DNA of 64,000 nucleotides. It comes from an uncultured Parabacteroides sp. (lineage in GTDB: Bacteria; Bacteroidota; Bacteroidia; Bacteroidales; Tannerellaceae). Under the pieces are notes generated by a model, which did no database searches, was not told where the DNA came from, and worked only from the letters and a program-made list of their open reading frames with translations. The stretch is from the NCBI GenBank assembly GCA_944325355.1, contig CALUZS010000004.1, positions 62,001-126,000 of the forward strand, given 5' to 3'. Below are positions 8,618 to 17,483 of this stretch, in pieces (the first letter of the stretch is position 1; every line of letters begins with the position of its first letter). Made by a program: the position numbers and the translations under genes.

Positions 8618-8625
8618 CAAATATA
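8618..8625 (-). promoter_or_regulatory. Candidate -7 box for the calpain-like gene
   Basis: The minus strand reads TATATTTG (TAnnTTTG), 31 bp upstream of the ATG at 8586. No matching -33 element at the usual spacing. The 272-bp divergent spacer also carries the response-regulator promoter at 8774-8805. Confidence 0.4.
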
Positions 8626-8773
8626 TGAGCTTTTTAATAAGATACGGAGAAATTTCAAAAAAACTTGCCGGTAGTTGATGTTTTTGTGTACAGAACTCTT
8701 TCTTTGGCTGCCCTGCTGTAATTACGGGAGTGGGCAGTGTCAGCTGACAGGTTGGGCATTGAATAAAGAAGGA

Positions 8774-8805
8774 TTTGCACGGAGATACAAGTATTACTAT
8801 CTTTG
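8774..8805 (+). promoter_or_regulatory. Promoter of the two-component operon
   Basis: TTTG at 8774-8777 and TATCTTTG at 8798-8805 are separated by 20 bp, a textbook Bacteroides -33/-7 pair. Transcription should begin near 8811. This excludes the upstream start at 8775 for the response regulator and supports the ATG at 8859. Confidence 0.75.
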
Positions 8806-8858
8806 CAATCTCCCCAATAAGGATTATTTTTGTTTTTGTATCCGAAAAGAGTAAGAAT

Positions 8859-9548
8859 ATGAAAATATTGGTTGTAGAGGACGAACCATCATTGAGGGAA
8901 ATTATAAGGACTTCTTTGCTGAAAGAGAAGCATATTGTTGAAACTGCCGATACCTACCGTTCAGCTTTGCTCAAGATTGAAGATTATGATTACGATTGCA
9001 TTTTATTGGATATAATGCTTCCCGACGGGAACGGCTTGGAACTGTTGAAACAAATTAAGTCGTTGAAGAAACGGGCGAATGTGATAATCGTGTCGGCTAA
9101 AGATTCCTTGGATGACAAAGTGGACGGATTGAATCTGGGTGCGGACGACTATCTTGCAAAGCCATTCCACTTGGCGGAACTGAATGCCCGGATACGGAGT
9201 GTTGCCCGGAGGAATAATTATGAAGGGAACGATTTTATATCGTTAGGCAACGTAAGGCTTTTCCCGGAAAGCCGGGAAGTTTTTGTGGGAGAATCGGCTC
9301 TGGATTTGGGAAGAAAGGAATATGATTTATTGTATTATTTCATAAATACTCCGGAACGTCTGATAAATAAATACTCGCTTGCTGAATTGGTGTGGGGCGA
9401 CCACATAGATCAAGCGGACAGTTTTGATTTTATTTATGCGCAAATAAAAAATTTGCGGAAGAAATTGAAAGCCGCCGGTTCGGATTATGAGATAAAGGCG
9501 GTTTACGGTATAGGGTATAAATTTGTAAAAGGAAATTCGTCGGAATAA
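8859..9548 (+). CDS. OmpR-family response regulator
   Basis: 229 residues from the chosen ATG. The receiver domain (1-120) has the acidic pair in MKILVVEDEP, phospho-acceptor Asp in LLDIMLPDG, conserved Ser/Thr in IIVSAKD and Lys in LAKPF. The C-terminal winged helix (about 135-225) ends with AVYGIGYKF, the standard OmpR-class ending. A longer frame opens at 8775, but the promoter TATCTTTG lies inside that extension. The stop codon overlaps the kinase start (TAATG), so the pair is translationally coupled. It most likely controls the PepSY-like genes downstream, possibly also the divergent calpain-like gene. Confidence 0.93.
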   Translation: MKILVVEDEPSLREIIRTSLLKEKHIVETADTYRSALLKIEDYDYDCILLDIMLPDGNGLELLKQIKSLKKRANVIIVSAKDSLDDKVDGLNLGADDYLAKPFHLAELNARIRSVARRNNYEGNDFISLGNVRLFPESREVFVGESALDLGRKEYDLLYYFINTPERLINKYSLAELVWGDHIDQADSFDFIYAQIKNLRKKLKAAGSDYEIKAVYGIGYKFVKGNSSE

Positions 9549-10819
9549 TGAAGCTAATCCATCATATATCTTATCGGATGCTTATCGCCTTGACGTTGGT
9601 CTTGTCGGTATGGGCTGCTTTTTTTTATACCGCAATCATGGATGAGGTAAATGACGAGGTGGACGATTCGTTGGAAGATTATGCGGACATAATCATCCGG
9701 CGTTCTTTAGGCGGCGATGAACTGCCGCAAGATAAGAACACGAATAACCAGTATTACCTTACTTTAATATCCGCATCGGAAGCAGCAGCGACTCCGATTA
9801 TCTCCTACAAAGACTCGATGGTGTACATTCAGGAGAAGAAAGAAACAGAGCCGGCTCGGGTTTTGGATATTGTTTATCGTGACAGTTTGGATCGTTACCT
9901 GAAATTGACGGTGTTGACTCCTGCCATAGAGAAGCATGATTTGATAGAGGAGCTGAGGAATTGGCTTTTATTTCTTTATGCAACACTGTTGGTGGTTTTG
10001 ATAGGCTGTAATGTCTGGTTGTTCAAAAAGAGCCTGAAGCCTTTTTATACATTGATGAGATGGATTGACAGATACAAGTTGGGAAGCAGCCACGAGCCTT
10101 TGAACAACCATACGAATGTTACGGAGTTCAAGCGGTTGAACGAAGCCGTAATCCGTTCATTCGAACGGAATGAGAAACTGTTCGAAAAGCAAAAACAGTT
10201 TATCGGAGATGTTTCACATGAAGTTCAAACTCCTCTTGCCATAACAATCGGCCGTTTGGAAATGTTGATGGAGGACGAGACAATGAATGAGCGTCAGTTG
10301 GAAGAACTTTATAAAGCGCATCGGGATTTGGAGTATCTGACCAACCTGAACAAATCGTTATTGTTGCTGGCAAAAATAGATAATTCCCAATTTACGGATT
10401 TGAAACTGATAAATATGGGAGAGCTGTTATCCCAATATTTGCCGGATTACCAGGAAATATACTCGCTGAAGGAGATTGACGTGAAAGTGGAAAAGAAATC
10501 TGATTTTACAGTCTACATGAGTGAGACGCTGGCATCTGTATTATTGACAAATTTATTGAAGAACTCGTTTGTGCATACACCGGAACATGGCGCTATACAT
10601 ATAAATATAGATCAAAACAGCATTGTTTTTTCAAATACAGCAGAAGAGGGTGCATTGGATGGTGATAAAATTTTCCGACGTTTTTATAAACGGGAAGGCA
10701 AAGGCTCATCTTCCGGACTCGGATTGGCAATAGCCATGTCGATCAGCAAGCAATACAACTTGCGCTTGTCTTATTCGTATCAGTCGGGATTCCACCGGTT
10801 CAGGTTGGAGCGGATTTAA
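9548..10819 (+). CDS. Membrane sensor histidine kinase
   Basis: 423 residues with two membrane helices (about 10-30 and 140-160) flanking a periplasmic sensor of roughly 110 residues. The HAMP-like linker leads to the H box FIGDVSHEVQTPLA, an N box LLTNLLKNSFVHT and a G box SSSGLGLAIA. The usual DxGxG motif is replaced by a SNTAEEG stretch, as in many Bacteroidota kinases of this type. It is the partner of the response regulator it overlaps. The ligand is unknown; the PepSY-like proteins downstream suggest an envelope or redox/metal cue, which is inference. Confidence 0.92.
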   Translation: MKLIHHISYRMLIALTLVLSVWAAFFYTAIMDEVNDEVDDSLEDYADIIIRRSLGGDELPQDKNTNNQYYLTLISASEAAATPIISYKDSMVYIQEKKETEPARVLDIVYRDSLDRYLKLTVLTPAIEKHDLIEELRNWLLFLYATLLVVLIGCNVWLFKKSLKPFYTLMRWIDRYKLGSSHEPLNNHTNVTEFKRLNEAVIRSFERNEKLFEKQKQFIGDVSHEVQTPLAITIGRLEMLMEDETMNERQLEELYKAHRDLEYLTNLNKSLLLLAKIDNSQFTDLKLINMGELLSQYLPDYQEIYSLKEIDVKVEKKSDFTVYMSETLASVLLTNLLKNSFVHTPEHGAIHINIDQNSIVFSNTAEEGALDGDKIFRRFYKREGKGSSSGLGLAIAMSISKQYNLRLSYSYQSGFHRFRLERI

Positions 10820-10861
10820 CCGGAGAAAAAATCAGAATTTTTAGAGAGAAACTCTGTTATT

Positions 10862-10894
10862 TCAGAATCTTTTCAGTTTTAGGTAATAGTTTTG
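10862..10894 (+). promoter_or_regulatory. Promoter with phased direct repeat upstream of the PepSY-like genes
   Basis: A -7 box TAGTTTTG lies at 10887-10894. Just upstream, TCAGAAT (10862) and TCAGTTT (10873) form a direct repeat with 11-bp phasing, and a further TCAGAAT sits at 10832, 30 bp earlier. OmpR-class regulators bind direct repeats spaced by one helical turn, so this is a reasonable site for the adjacent response regulator. There is no good -33 TTTG, which fits an activated promoter. Confidence 0.45.
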
Positions 10895-10924
10895 TCGTAA
10901 ATTAATTATTAAAACAAAAAGATT

Positions 10925-11368
10925 ATGATAAGAAAAGTATTTATTTCGATGGCTATTTTATTTGGTGCGTTAACAACAGTGTTAGCAGATGACGATAAAC
11001 CGGTGACTATTGACCAACTTCCCACAAAGGCAAAATCTTTTATAACAGAATATTTTTCTAATGAGAAAGTAGCATTGGCGAAAGAAGAAAAAGATTTTTG
11101 GAACAGTACCTTTGAGGTCATATTTGTAAACGGGAACAAGTTGGAATTTGATAACAAGGGAAATTGGACGGAAGTGAATTGCAAATATAGTTCCGTGCCG
11201 GAGAAAATAGTTCCTTCTGCGATTATGAGTTATATTAAAAAGAATTATCCGGATTGCAAGGTACTGACAATCGAAATTGAAAAGAACCGGACAGAGGTGA
11301 AACTTTCAAATCGGGTGGAGGTTACTTTCAATAAGAATAATGAAGTGATAGATATTGATATGGATTAA
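10925..11368 (+). CDS. Secreted PepSY-like (DUF2874) protein
   Basis: 147 residues. A signal peptide MIRKVFISMAILFGALTTVLA precedes a mature domain with the features of the Bacteroidota PepSY-like family: DQLPTKAKSFITEYF, KLEFDNKGNWTEVNC, then KIVPSAIMSYIKKNYPD and EVTFNKNNEVIDIDMD, i.e. two alpha-beta repeats of about 60 residues. Such proteins are periplasmic, often sit beside two-component systems, and have no proven function; the name comes from similarity to peptidase propeptide-type PepSY domains. It follows the kinase after a regulated-looking promoter and precedes a lipoprotein of the same family. Confidence 0.8.
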   Translation: MIRKVFISMAILFGALTTVLADDDKPVTIDQLPTKAKSFITEYFSNEKVALAKEEKDFWNSTFEVIFVNGNKLEFDNKGNWTEVNCKYSSVPEKIVPSAIMSYIKKNYPDCKVLTIEIEKNRTEVKLSNRVEVTFNKNNEVIDIDMD

Positions 11369-11400
11369 TGGGTAAGTATGTTTAAAAAATCTGAGGTATT

Positions 11401-12231
11401 ATGAGAAATAGATTAAAACTATTGGTAAGTGTGTTTGTTGTTTTGTTTGGCTTTCAGGCATGTGACAACGATGATTTTTCGAATATTCCGGATGCAGCCA
11501 AGCAAGCGTTTGATAAAAAATATCCAAACACTTCGGTGCATGAGTGGGATTTTGATAACGGATACTACGTTGCTGAGTTTAATAACGGCGGTTATGAAGC
11601 GGAGTCTTGGTTTTCGACATCAGGTGCTTGGGTGATGACAGAGACGGATGTACCGTTCCGGGATTTGCCATCGGCAGTACAGACTGCTTTTAATCAGAGT
11701 GAATATGCAAATTGGCAGATAGAAGACGTAGACCGCCTGGAACGTGAAGGGCTGGAGACCGTATATGTCATTGAGGTTGAAAGCGGAGAACTGGAATACG
11801 ACTTGTATTTTTCTGAATCAGGGATATTAGTGAAGGCGGTTAATAGCGGAGGTAATACCGGCGCTGGGGATTATTTGCCGTCGTTATCTGATGATTTGAA
11901 AAGCAAAGTGCAGGAGATGTATCCTAATGCCCGGATTGTGGATATGGATGTCGAAGGCTTGTATATAGAAATTGATATAATACATGAGAATCGTGCCAAG
12001 GATGTCCGTTTTGATGCGAATGGAACGTGGCTGTCAACTTCTTGGGATGTACCTTTGTCCCAGCTTCCGACAGCTGTATCGAATGCTTTGGCAGCATCGG
12101 AGTATGCTTCTTATCGAATAGATGATATTGATTTTTATGAAACTCCGGATACTTCGTATTATTCAATAGAATTGGAACAAGGAAATATTGATGTGACTGT
12201 ACGGATTTTGGAAACAGGAGAATTTCTTTAA
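11401..12231 (+). CDS. PepSY-like lipoprotein with repeated domains
   Basis: 276 residues with a signal peptide and lipobox FGFQAC (Cys21). The mature part contains two long repeats (about 25-145 and 158-276), each with an A-F-x-K-x-Y-P helix, an E-W-D/E-x-D strand pair, a G-x-W-x-x-T turn followed by DVPxxxLPxAVxxA, and a final strand pair; DVPFRDLPSAVQTA and DVPLSQLPTAVSNA mark the internal duplication. It lies 32 bp after the smaller PepSY-like gene and ends before a strong terminator, so the two form the end of the regulated unit. Function unknown. Confidence 0.8.
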   Translation: MRNRLKLLVSVFVVLFGFQACDNDDFSNIPDAAKQAFDKKYPNTSVHEWDFDNGYYVAEFNNGGYEAESWFSTSGAWVMTETDVPFRDLPSAVQTAFNQSEYANWQIEDVDRLEREGLETVYVIEVESGELEYDLYFSESGILVKAVNSGGNTGAGDYLPSLSDDLKSKVQEMYPNARIVDMDVEGLYIEIDIIHENRAKDVRFDANGTWLSTSWDVPLSQLPTAVSNALAASEYASYRIDDIDFYETPDTSYYSIELEQGNIDVTVRILETGEFL

Positions 12232-12287
12232 TTAAATCAGACTGGGGCAGTTAAGCAGGGGAGTTTGCTGCTCTGGCGTACAGAAAA

Positions 12288-12330
12288 ATACGGCGTCAAG
12301 ACAAAAAAAGTCTGGCGCCGTATGCTTTTT
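12288..12330 (+). terminator. Bidirectional-looking terminator between the PepSY and cyuA-like genes
   Basis: ATACGGCG (12288-12295) pairs with CGCCGTAT (12316-12323), with AGAC/GTCT continuing toward an A7 loop and a small internal mismatch. A T6 tract follows on the plus strand. It separates two convergent genes. Confidence 0.8.
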
Positions 12331-12346
12331 TATGTTTAACAGTTGA

Positions 12347-13645
12347 TTATCCGGGATTCCCGTCTTTTGATGTCATGATATCCAAAACCAAGCGGTCGGT
12401 AGCTTCCATTCCTTTTGAACCAATAGAAGTAAGGTTTTTTATGGACTTGTCAATATCCTCGTCGATAATTCCTTCCACGGAGGTAACTACTTTATTTTCC
12501 ATCGCCATTAATGCCGATAGCATGGCTGTGGAAACTCCGCTTGCCACTTTCATGGCGCAACTCGGTTTTGCACCGTCGCAAATCATGCCGGTTATGTTTC
12601 CTATCATATTTTTTATTGCGTAGGATATTTGTCTTTCGGTACCTCCTAATAGATAGGTGATACCGCAGCTTGCTCCTGTTGCGGCTACGACACATCCACA
12701 CAAAGCCGACAGTCGTCCTAAACTTTGTTTTATGTAAATGACCATCAGATGGCTTAATGTGAGGGCACGGATTAGCTGTTCTTCCGAAGCGTTGATGTCT
12801 TTTGCGAATGAATATACCGGAAGAGTTGCAGCAATACCTTGGTTCCCGCTTCCGGAATTACTCATTACAGGAATCATTGCACCGTCCATCCGGGCATCGC
12901 AGGCGGCAGCCGTCATAGTAAGCATGTGAGTGTAAGCATTTTCTCCCATATATTTTTTCCCTAACTCTCCAGAGATGGTATGGCAAACGGAGTGCCCGTA
13001 TTCGCCGACTAAGGATGCCGATGCCGCTTTGCTGTTTAAATCGGTCGTTTGAAGGATAAAACTGATTTCATCCGTAGGTGTTTCGGTAGCGAATTGGTAA
13101 ATCGTGTTGAATGTAAGAAGTAATTCTTCAGACTGTTTGTCATTTTCTGTGGTATGTGTATCGCGTGTATCGGTTATGACATTCCCGTTTTTTGCAAGGT
13201 AAACGAAATGCGTATGTTCTTTTGCGATGATAGCCGTAGCTGTGTCCCCTGCTTTATGGCAGACCGCTTCTATATAAAGTTTGTCGACCTGCTGCTTTAA
13301 TGCAATTTTTATGACTTTCTTTTTTATCAAGGCTTTCCCTTTTTCCAAGGCTTCAGGCGTGATCTCTTTCAACACTTCCAGCCCATAAGCCGATTTCCCG
13401 ATGATAGCTCCTAAAGCAATGGCGATAGGTAATCCTACCATGCCTGTCCCTGGTATGCCGACGCCCATTGCATTTTTTAATATGTTTGCACTTAAAAATA
13501 CTTCTATTTGTTCCGGTTCGCTTCCCAGCAATTCGCTTGCTTTTGCTACCGCCAACGCTACGGCAATTGGTTCCGTACATCCGATTGCCGGTATGACTTC
13601 GTGGTGGATTAAATCGATAATTTGTTTTTTTATTGCCTTTTCCAT
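12347..13645 (-). CDS. L-cysteine desulfidase / serine dehydratase-alpha-like protein (CyuA/YhaM, UPF0597 family)
   Basis: 432 residues, full family length. N-terminal IGCTEPIAVALA carries the conserved Cys23. The C-terminal half is the L-serine dehydratase alpha-chain fold with GCVVAATGASCGITYLLGG and MICDGAKPSCAMKV, whose Cys residues are candidate [4Fe-4S] ligands. Members have been shown to release sulfide, ammonia and pyruvate from L-cysteine; older annotation calls them UPF0597. It is the last gene of a minus-strand run, 15 bp after uvrA, though uvrA and this gene need not be functionally linked. Confidence 0.85.
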   Translation of the reverse strand: MEKAIKKQIIDLIHHEVIPAIGCTEPIAVALAVAKASELLGSEPEQIEVFLSANILKNAMGVGIPGTGMVGLPIAIALGAIIGKSAYGLEVLKEITPEALEKGKALIKKKVIKIALKQQVDKLYIEAVCHKAGDTATAIIAKEHTHFVYLAKNGNVITDTRDTHTTENDKQSEELLLTFNTIYQFATETPTDEISFILQTTDLNSKAASASLVGEYGHSVCHTISGELGKKYMGENAYTHMLTMTAAACDARMDGAMIPVMSNSGSGNQGIAATLPVYSFAKDINASEEQLIRALTLSHLMVIYIKQSLGRLSALCGCVVAATGASCGITYLLGGTERQISYAIKNMIGNITGMICDGAKPSCAMKVASGVSTAMLSALMAMENKVVTSVEGIIDEDIDKSIKNLTSIGSKGMEATDRLVLDIMTSKDGNPG

Positions 13646-13660
13646 ATCGAAATAAAATGG

Positions 13661-16501
13661 TTAATGCATTTTTTTTAATTCATCTTTTAAGAAAGGGGCG
13701 GTATATCCGATGTTTTTTTCAGCCAGAGCTTCCGGCGTACCAGCAAATAGAATTTTTCCACCGCCTTTACCCCCTTCCGGTCCCATGTCGATGATATAGT
13801 CGGCGCATTTGATAACATCCAAATTGTGTTCGATAACTATGATGGTATTTCCTTTGTCGACCAATTTATTCAGAACGCCCATCAGAACCCGGATGTCTTC
13901 AAAATGCAGGCCGGTGGTTGGTTCGTCCAAGACATAAAGCGTCTTTCCTGTATCTTTTTTCGACAATTCGGTAGCTAATTTGACCCGTTGGCTTTCACCC
14001 CCGGATAGGGTAGTGGAGGGCTGCCCTAATTTTATATATCCTAATCCTACCTCTTGCAAAACTTTGACTTTAGCGAGGATGGATGGTACGTTTTCAAAAA
14101 ACTCAACTGCCATATTGATTGTCATATCCAGTACGTCGGCAATTGATTTCCCCTTGTAACGGATTTCTAATGTTTCCCGATTGTACCGTTTCCCGTGACA
14201 ATCTTCACAAGGGACAAATACATCTGGCAAAAAATTCATTTCAATTGTTTTGTATCCATTGCCTTTGCAGGTCTCACACCGTCCGCCGGAGACATTGAAC
14301 GAGAACCGTCCGGGTTTGTAACCTCTCATTTTGGCTTCCGGTAAATTGACGAACAAATTGCGTATATCGGAGAAAACTCCGGTGTATGTTGCCGGATTGC
14401 TTCGTGGAGTCCTTCCGATTGGCGATTGGTCGACGTTGACAATCTTATCAATGTTCTCAATGCCTTCGATGGAGTCGTAAGGCAGCGGTTCTTCCAATGA
14501 GCGGTAAAAGTGTTGGCTCAGGATAGGCTGTAACGTGCGGTTGATTAATGTGGATTTTCCACTTCCGGAAACGCCGGTGACGCAAATCAGTGTCCCTAAA
14601 GGGAACTCTACGTCTACATGTTTAAGATTGTTTCCGTTTGCCCCTTTTATCGTTAAAGTCCGTCCGTTTCCTTTCCTTCGTTCCGCAGGCACTGCTATTT
14701 CTGCTTTGCCATTAAGGTAGGCGGAGGTCAGTGTGTCAGACTTTATCATTTCTTCAGGCGTTCCGGTAAAGACGACATTTCCTCCTAAGCGTCCGGCTTT
14801 TGGTCCCATATCGATAATGTAATCTGCATTCAGCATCATATCTTTGTCGTGTTCTACCACAATTACCGAGTTCCCTAAATCCCGTAACTGCTTCAATGAG
14901 TTTATAAGGCGGATATTGTCGCGTTGATGCAATCCGATACTTGGTTCGTCGAGGATATATAATACGTTGACCAATTGGCTGCCAATCTGTGTAGCCAGTC
15001 GGATACGCTGGTTTTCTCCGCCAGAGAGCGTTGCTGATGCGCGGTTTAATGATAGATAATCCAAGCCGACTTCTAAAAGGAAATTTAGCCGAGCCCTGAT
15101 TTCCTTTAATATTTCAACTGCAATCTGTCGTTGTTTGTCATTAAGACGCCCTTCTAATCCGTCCATCCAATGAAACAATTCATCTATATCCATCTGTGAA
15201 AGCTCCGCAATGTTCTTGCCGTCAATGCGGTAAGAGAGCGCTTCTCTGTTCAGTCGTTTGCCGTTGCATTCCGGACAAACCGCCATTCGTATGAATTGTT
15301 CCGCCCATTTCTGTGCGGATGCCGAAGCATCGCTGTCTTGTTGCATTAAAATATATTTGGCAACGCCTTCATACGACAGAAAATAGTTGGAAGTTCCTAA
15401 TGACTCGTTCTTGATTTGCAGGCGCTCGTCTGTACCATTTATAATTTCATCAATCGCTTCTGCTGGGATTTCCCGGATCGGCGTTTTTAGCGTTGCGCCA
15501 TATTTTTCACAAATAGCGTTTATTTGCCAGAAGATAAGGGCATTTTTATATTTTCCGAGCGCAGCAATTCCTCCATTGTAAATACTTAGCGACGGATCGG
15601 GGATGATTTTGTTCATGTCCAACAAATTGATTTCTCCCAATCCTTTGCACTTCGGGCATGCTCCGTGGGGAGAGTTGAAAGAGAAGTTGTGGGGCGCCGG
15701 GTCACTATATGAGAGACCTGTAACCGGACACATCAGGCGTCGGCTATAATGCCGTATTTCCCCACTGTCGGCGTCCAGCAGGAGTACCAATCCGTCACCC
15801 TGTTTCATAGCGACTTTCAAGCTCTCCTTTAATCGTCTTTCATCGTTGGAGGAAATAACTAATTTGTCAATCAGCACTTCGATGCTGTGCATTTTGTACC
15901 GGTCTAATTTCATCCCGTGGGTTATCTCTTTCAGCTCTCCGTCGACCCTCACATTCAGATACCCTTTTTTACGCATCTGTTCGAAGAGTTCTTTGTAATG
16001 TCCTTTCCTGTTGCGTACCAGCGGAGCCAAAAGATAGGTTCGTTTTCCTTGGTAATTCTCAATGATGTGTTGAAGAATCTGTTCTTCGGTATATTTTACC
16101 ATCTTTTCGCCACTAAGGTATGAGTAGGCTTCTCCGGCACGGGCATACAGAAGTCGTAGAAAGTCGTATATTTCTGTTGTTGTTCCAACGGTGGAACGAG
16201 GATTTTTGTTTGTTGTTTTTTGTTCAATAGAGATGACCGGGCTTAGCCCTGTTATTTGGTCTACGTCCGGACGCTCCATATTCCCGAGAAAGTTTCGGGC
16301 GTACGCCGAAAATGTCTCGATGTACCGGCGCTGTCCTTCCGCATAGATTGTATCGAATGCCAAGGAAGATTTTCCGCTTCCACTCATGCCTGTGATAACA
16401 GTCAATTTGTTTCGGGGAATAGTTACATCTATATTCTTTAGATTGTGGACTCTTGCTCCAATGACAGAGATAGTTCCTTCTTCCAAATTCTCTTTATCCA
16501 T
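13661..16501 (-). CDS. uvrA: Excinuclease ABC subunit A
   Basis: 946 residues, standard for UvrA. Two ABC-type ATPase halves are clear: Walker A ITGMSGSGKSSLAFDT and VTGVSGSGKSTLINRT, signatures LSGGENQRIRLA and LSGGESQRVKLA, each followed by an ILDEPSIGLH or VLDEPTTGLH Walker B. The second zinc module is complete (CETCKGNG ... CEDCHGK), and the UvrB-binding-side module has CNGKR. The first zinc module has CPKCKGLG, but its partner reads CPVTG, so one Cys is missing. It recognises DNA lesions and loads UvrB in nucleotide excision repair. It begins 10 bp after the transglycosylase gene. Confidence 0.97.
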   Translation of the reverse strand: MDKENLEEGTISVIGARVHNLKNIDVTIPRNKLTVITGMSGSGKSSLAFDTIYAEGQRRYIETFSAYARNFLGNMERPDVDQITGLSPVISIEQKTTNKNPRSTVGTTTEIYDFLRLLYARAGEAYSYLSGEKMVKYTEEQILQHIIENYQGKRTYLLAPLVRNRKGHYKELFEQMRKKGYLNVRVDGELKEITHGMKLDRYKMHSIEVLIDKLVISSNDERRLKESLKVAMKQGDGLVLLLDADSGEIRHYSRRLMCPVTGLSYSDPAPHNFSFNSPHGACPKCKGLGEINLLDMNKIIPDPSLSIYNGGIAALGKYKNALIFWQINAICEKYGATLKTPIREIPAEAIDEIINGTDERLQIKNESLGTSNYFLSYEGVAKYILMQQDSDASASAQKWAEQFIRMAVCPECNGKRLNREALSYRIDGKNIAELSQMDIDELFHWMDGLEGRLNDKQRQIAVEILKEIRARLNFLLEVGLDYLSLNRASATLSGGENQRIRLATQIGSQLVNVLYILDEPSIGLHQRDNIRLINSLKQLRDLGNSVIVVEHDKDMMLNADYIIDMGPKAGRLGGNVVFTGTPEEMIKSDTLTSAYLNGKAEIAVPAERRKGNGRTLTIKGANGNNLKHVDVEFPLGTLICVTGVSGSGKSTLINRTLQPILSQHFYRSLEEPLPYDSIEGIENIDKIVNVDQSPIGRTPRSNPATYTGVFSDIRNLFVNLPEAKMRGYKPGRFSFNVSGGRCETCKGNGYKTIEMNFLPDVFVPCEDCHGKRYNRETLEIRYKGKSIADVLDMTINMAVEFFENVPSILAKVKVLQEVGLGYIKLGQPSTTLSGGESQRVKLATELSKKDTGKTLYVLDEPTTGLHFEDIRVLMGVLNKLVDKGNTIIVIEHNLDVIKCADYIIDMGPEGGKGGGKILFAGTPEALAEKNIGYTAPFLKDELKKMH

Positions 16502-16511
16502 AAATTATTCC

Positions 16512-17483
16512 TTATTTCACTACCCAAGCCGGATTGTGCACTTTTACAGTGCCGGCTTCATAATATAAATCTTCTTTTAGAGGAACATCGATTGTATATA
16601 TTTTCCCAAAAGACTGGAGCTTTCGCTCTTTTAACCATGGATTGAACCGTTTTAAATCAGCATACGTGATTCCATGCTGTTTGGCAAATTCTGATAAATC
16701 CGGAATGTCTTTTGTTTCTACTTTCTGGAATCGGATGGGCTTGTACAAGTCGTCCGATTCTAAAATGAATCCGTATTTATAAGGATTCTCAAAGATTTGC
16801 TTGATAGCGAGGATGCGGTAAACGTATCTGGAGGTTTCCTCAACTAACCATAAGTCAAGTGCGGAACCGGCTGCCTGCTTTTCCAGTTCGCCACTGATTC
16901 GCCCCATCCCTGCATTGTATGAAGCAGCAACGGAAACCCAGTCGTTGTATTTTTTGTAAGCATCTTTCAGATAACGGCAAGCCGCGTTCGTTGCTTTTTC
17001 TACATGGAAGCGTTCATCGACTGACGTTGTAATGGTCAGACCATACTGTTTGGCCGTTTGGGGCATGAACTGCCAGAATCCGGCGGCTTTTGCCGGCGAT
17101 ACGGCACGTTGGTCCAGATTGCTTTCTATTACGGCAAGATACTTGAAATCATCGGGAATACCGTTTGCTTCAAGTATCGGTTCTATGATGGGGAAATAGC
17201 GGTTTGCCCGTTTTATCAGGAGCATGGTCGTGGCATGCAGGTATGAAAAACTTGTCAGTTCCCGGTCCAATGCTTCGTGTCGTTCATATCTTTTCAAATC
17301 AATTGTTTGCCCGCAAAAAGATATTTGGTACGGAGTTGTGGGAGTGACACTCATCGAAGAAACGAGTGGCCGCTCTTTTTGGACAACGTCATCATTGGTA
17401 AATCCCCAAAACAAGCTTAATATGCAACCTGCCGCTGTTCCGATAAACAGCATTCCGATTTTATTGTACCATGTCTTTTTCAT
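16512..17483 (-). CDS. Membrane-anchored lytic murein transglycosylase (MltD/Slt type)
   Basis: 323 residues: one N-terminal membrane anchor (about 10-28), a helical region, then an SLT-type catalytic domain with YLAVIESNLDQRAVSPAKAAG, the catalytic Glu being in AVIESN, and GFWQFMPQTAKQYGL; then VAASYNAGMGRI. The C-terminus (about 265-300, DLSEFAKQHGITYADLKRFN) is a single LysM-like module. It should cleave peptidoglycan glycan strands in the periplasm. The start overlaps the end of the upstream type-B-sorted protein gene by 23 bases. Confidence 0.88.
   Translation of the reverse strand: MKKTWYNKIGMLFIGTAAGCILSLFWGFTNDDVVQKERPLVSSMSVTPTTPYQISFCGQTIDLKRYERHEALDRELTSFSYLHATTMLLIKRANRYFPIIEPILEANGIPDDFKYLAVIESNLDQRAVSPAKAAGFWQFMPQTAKQYGLTITTSVDERFHVEKATNAACRYLKDAYKKYNDWVSVAASYNAGMGRISGELEKQAAGSALDLWLVEETSRYVYRILAIKQIFENPYKYGFILESDDLYKPIRFQKVETKDIPDLSEFAKQHGITYADLKRFNPWLKERKLQSFGKIYTIDVPLKEDLYYEAGTVKVHNPAWVVK

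Noticed and set aside
8775..8858. N-terminal 28-codon extension of the response regulator
   Set aside because: It contains the -7 promoter box, and the receiver domain starts exactly at the ATG at 8859.
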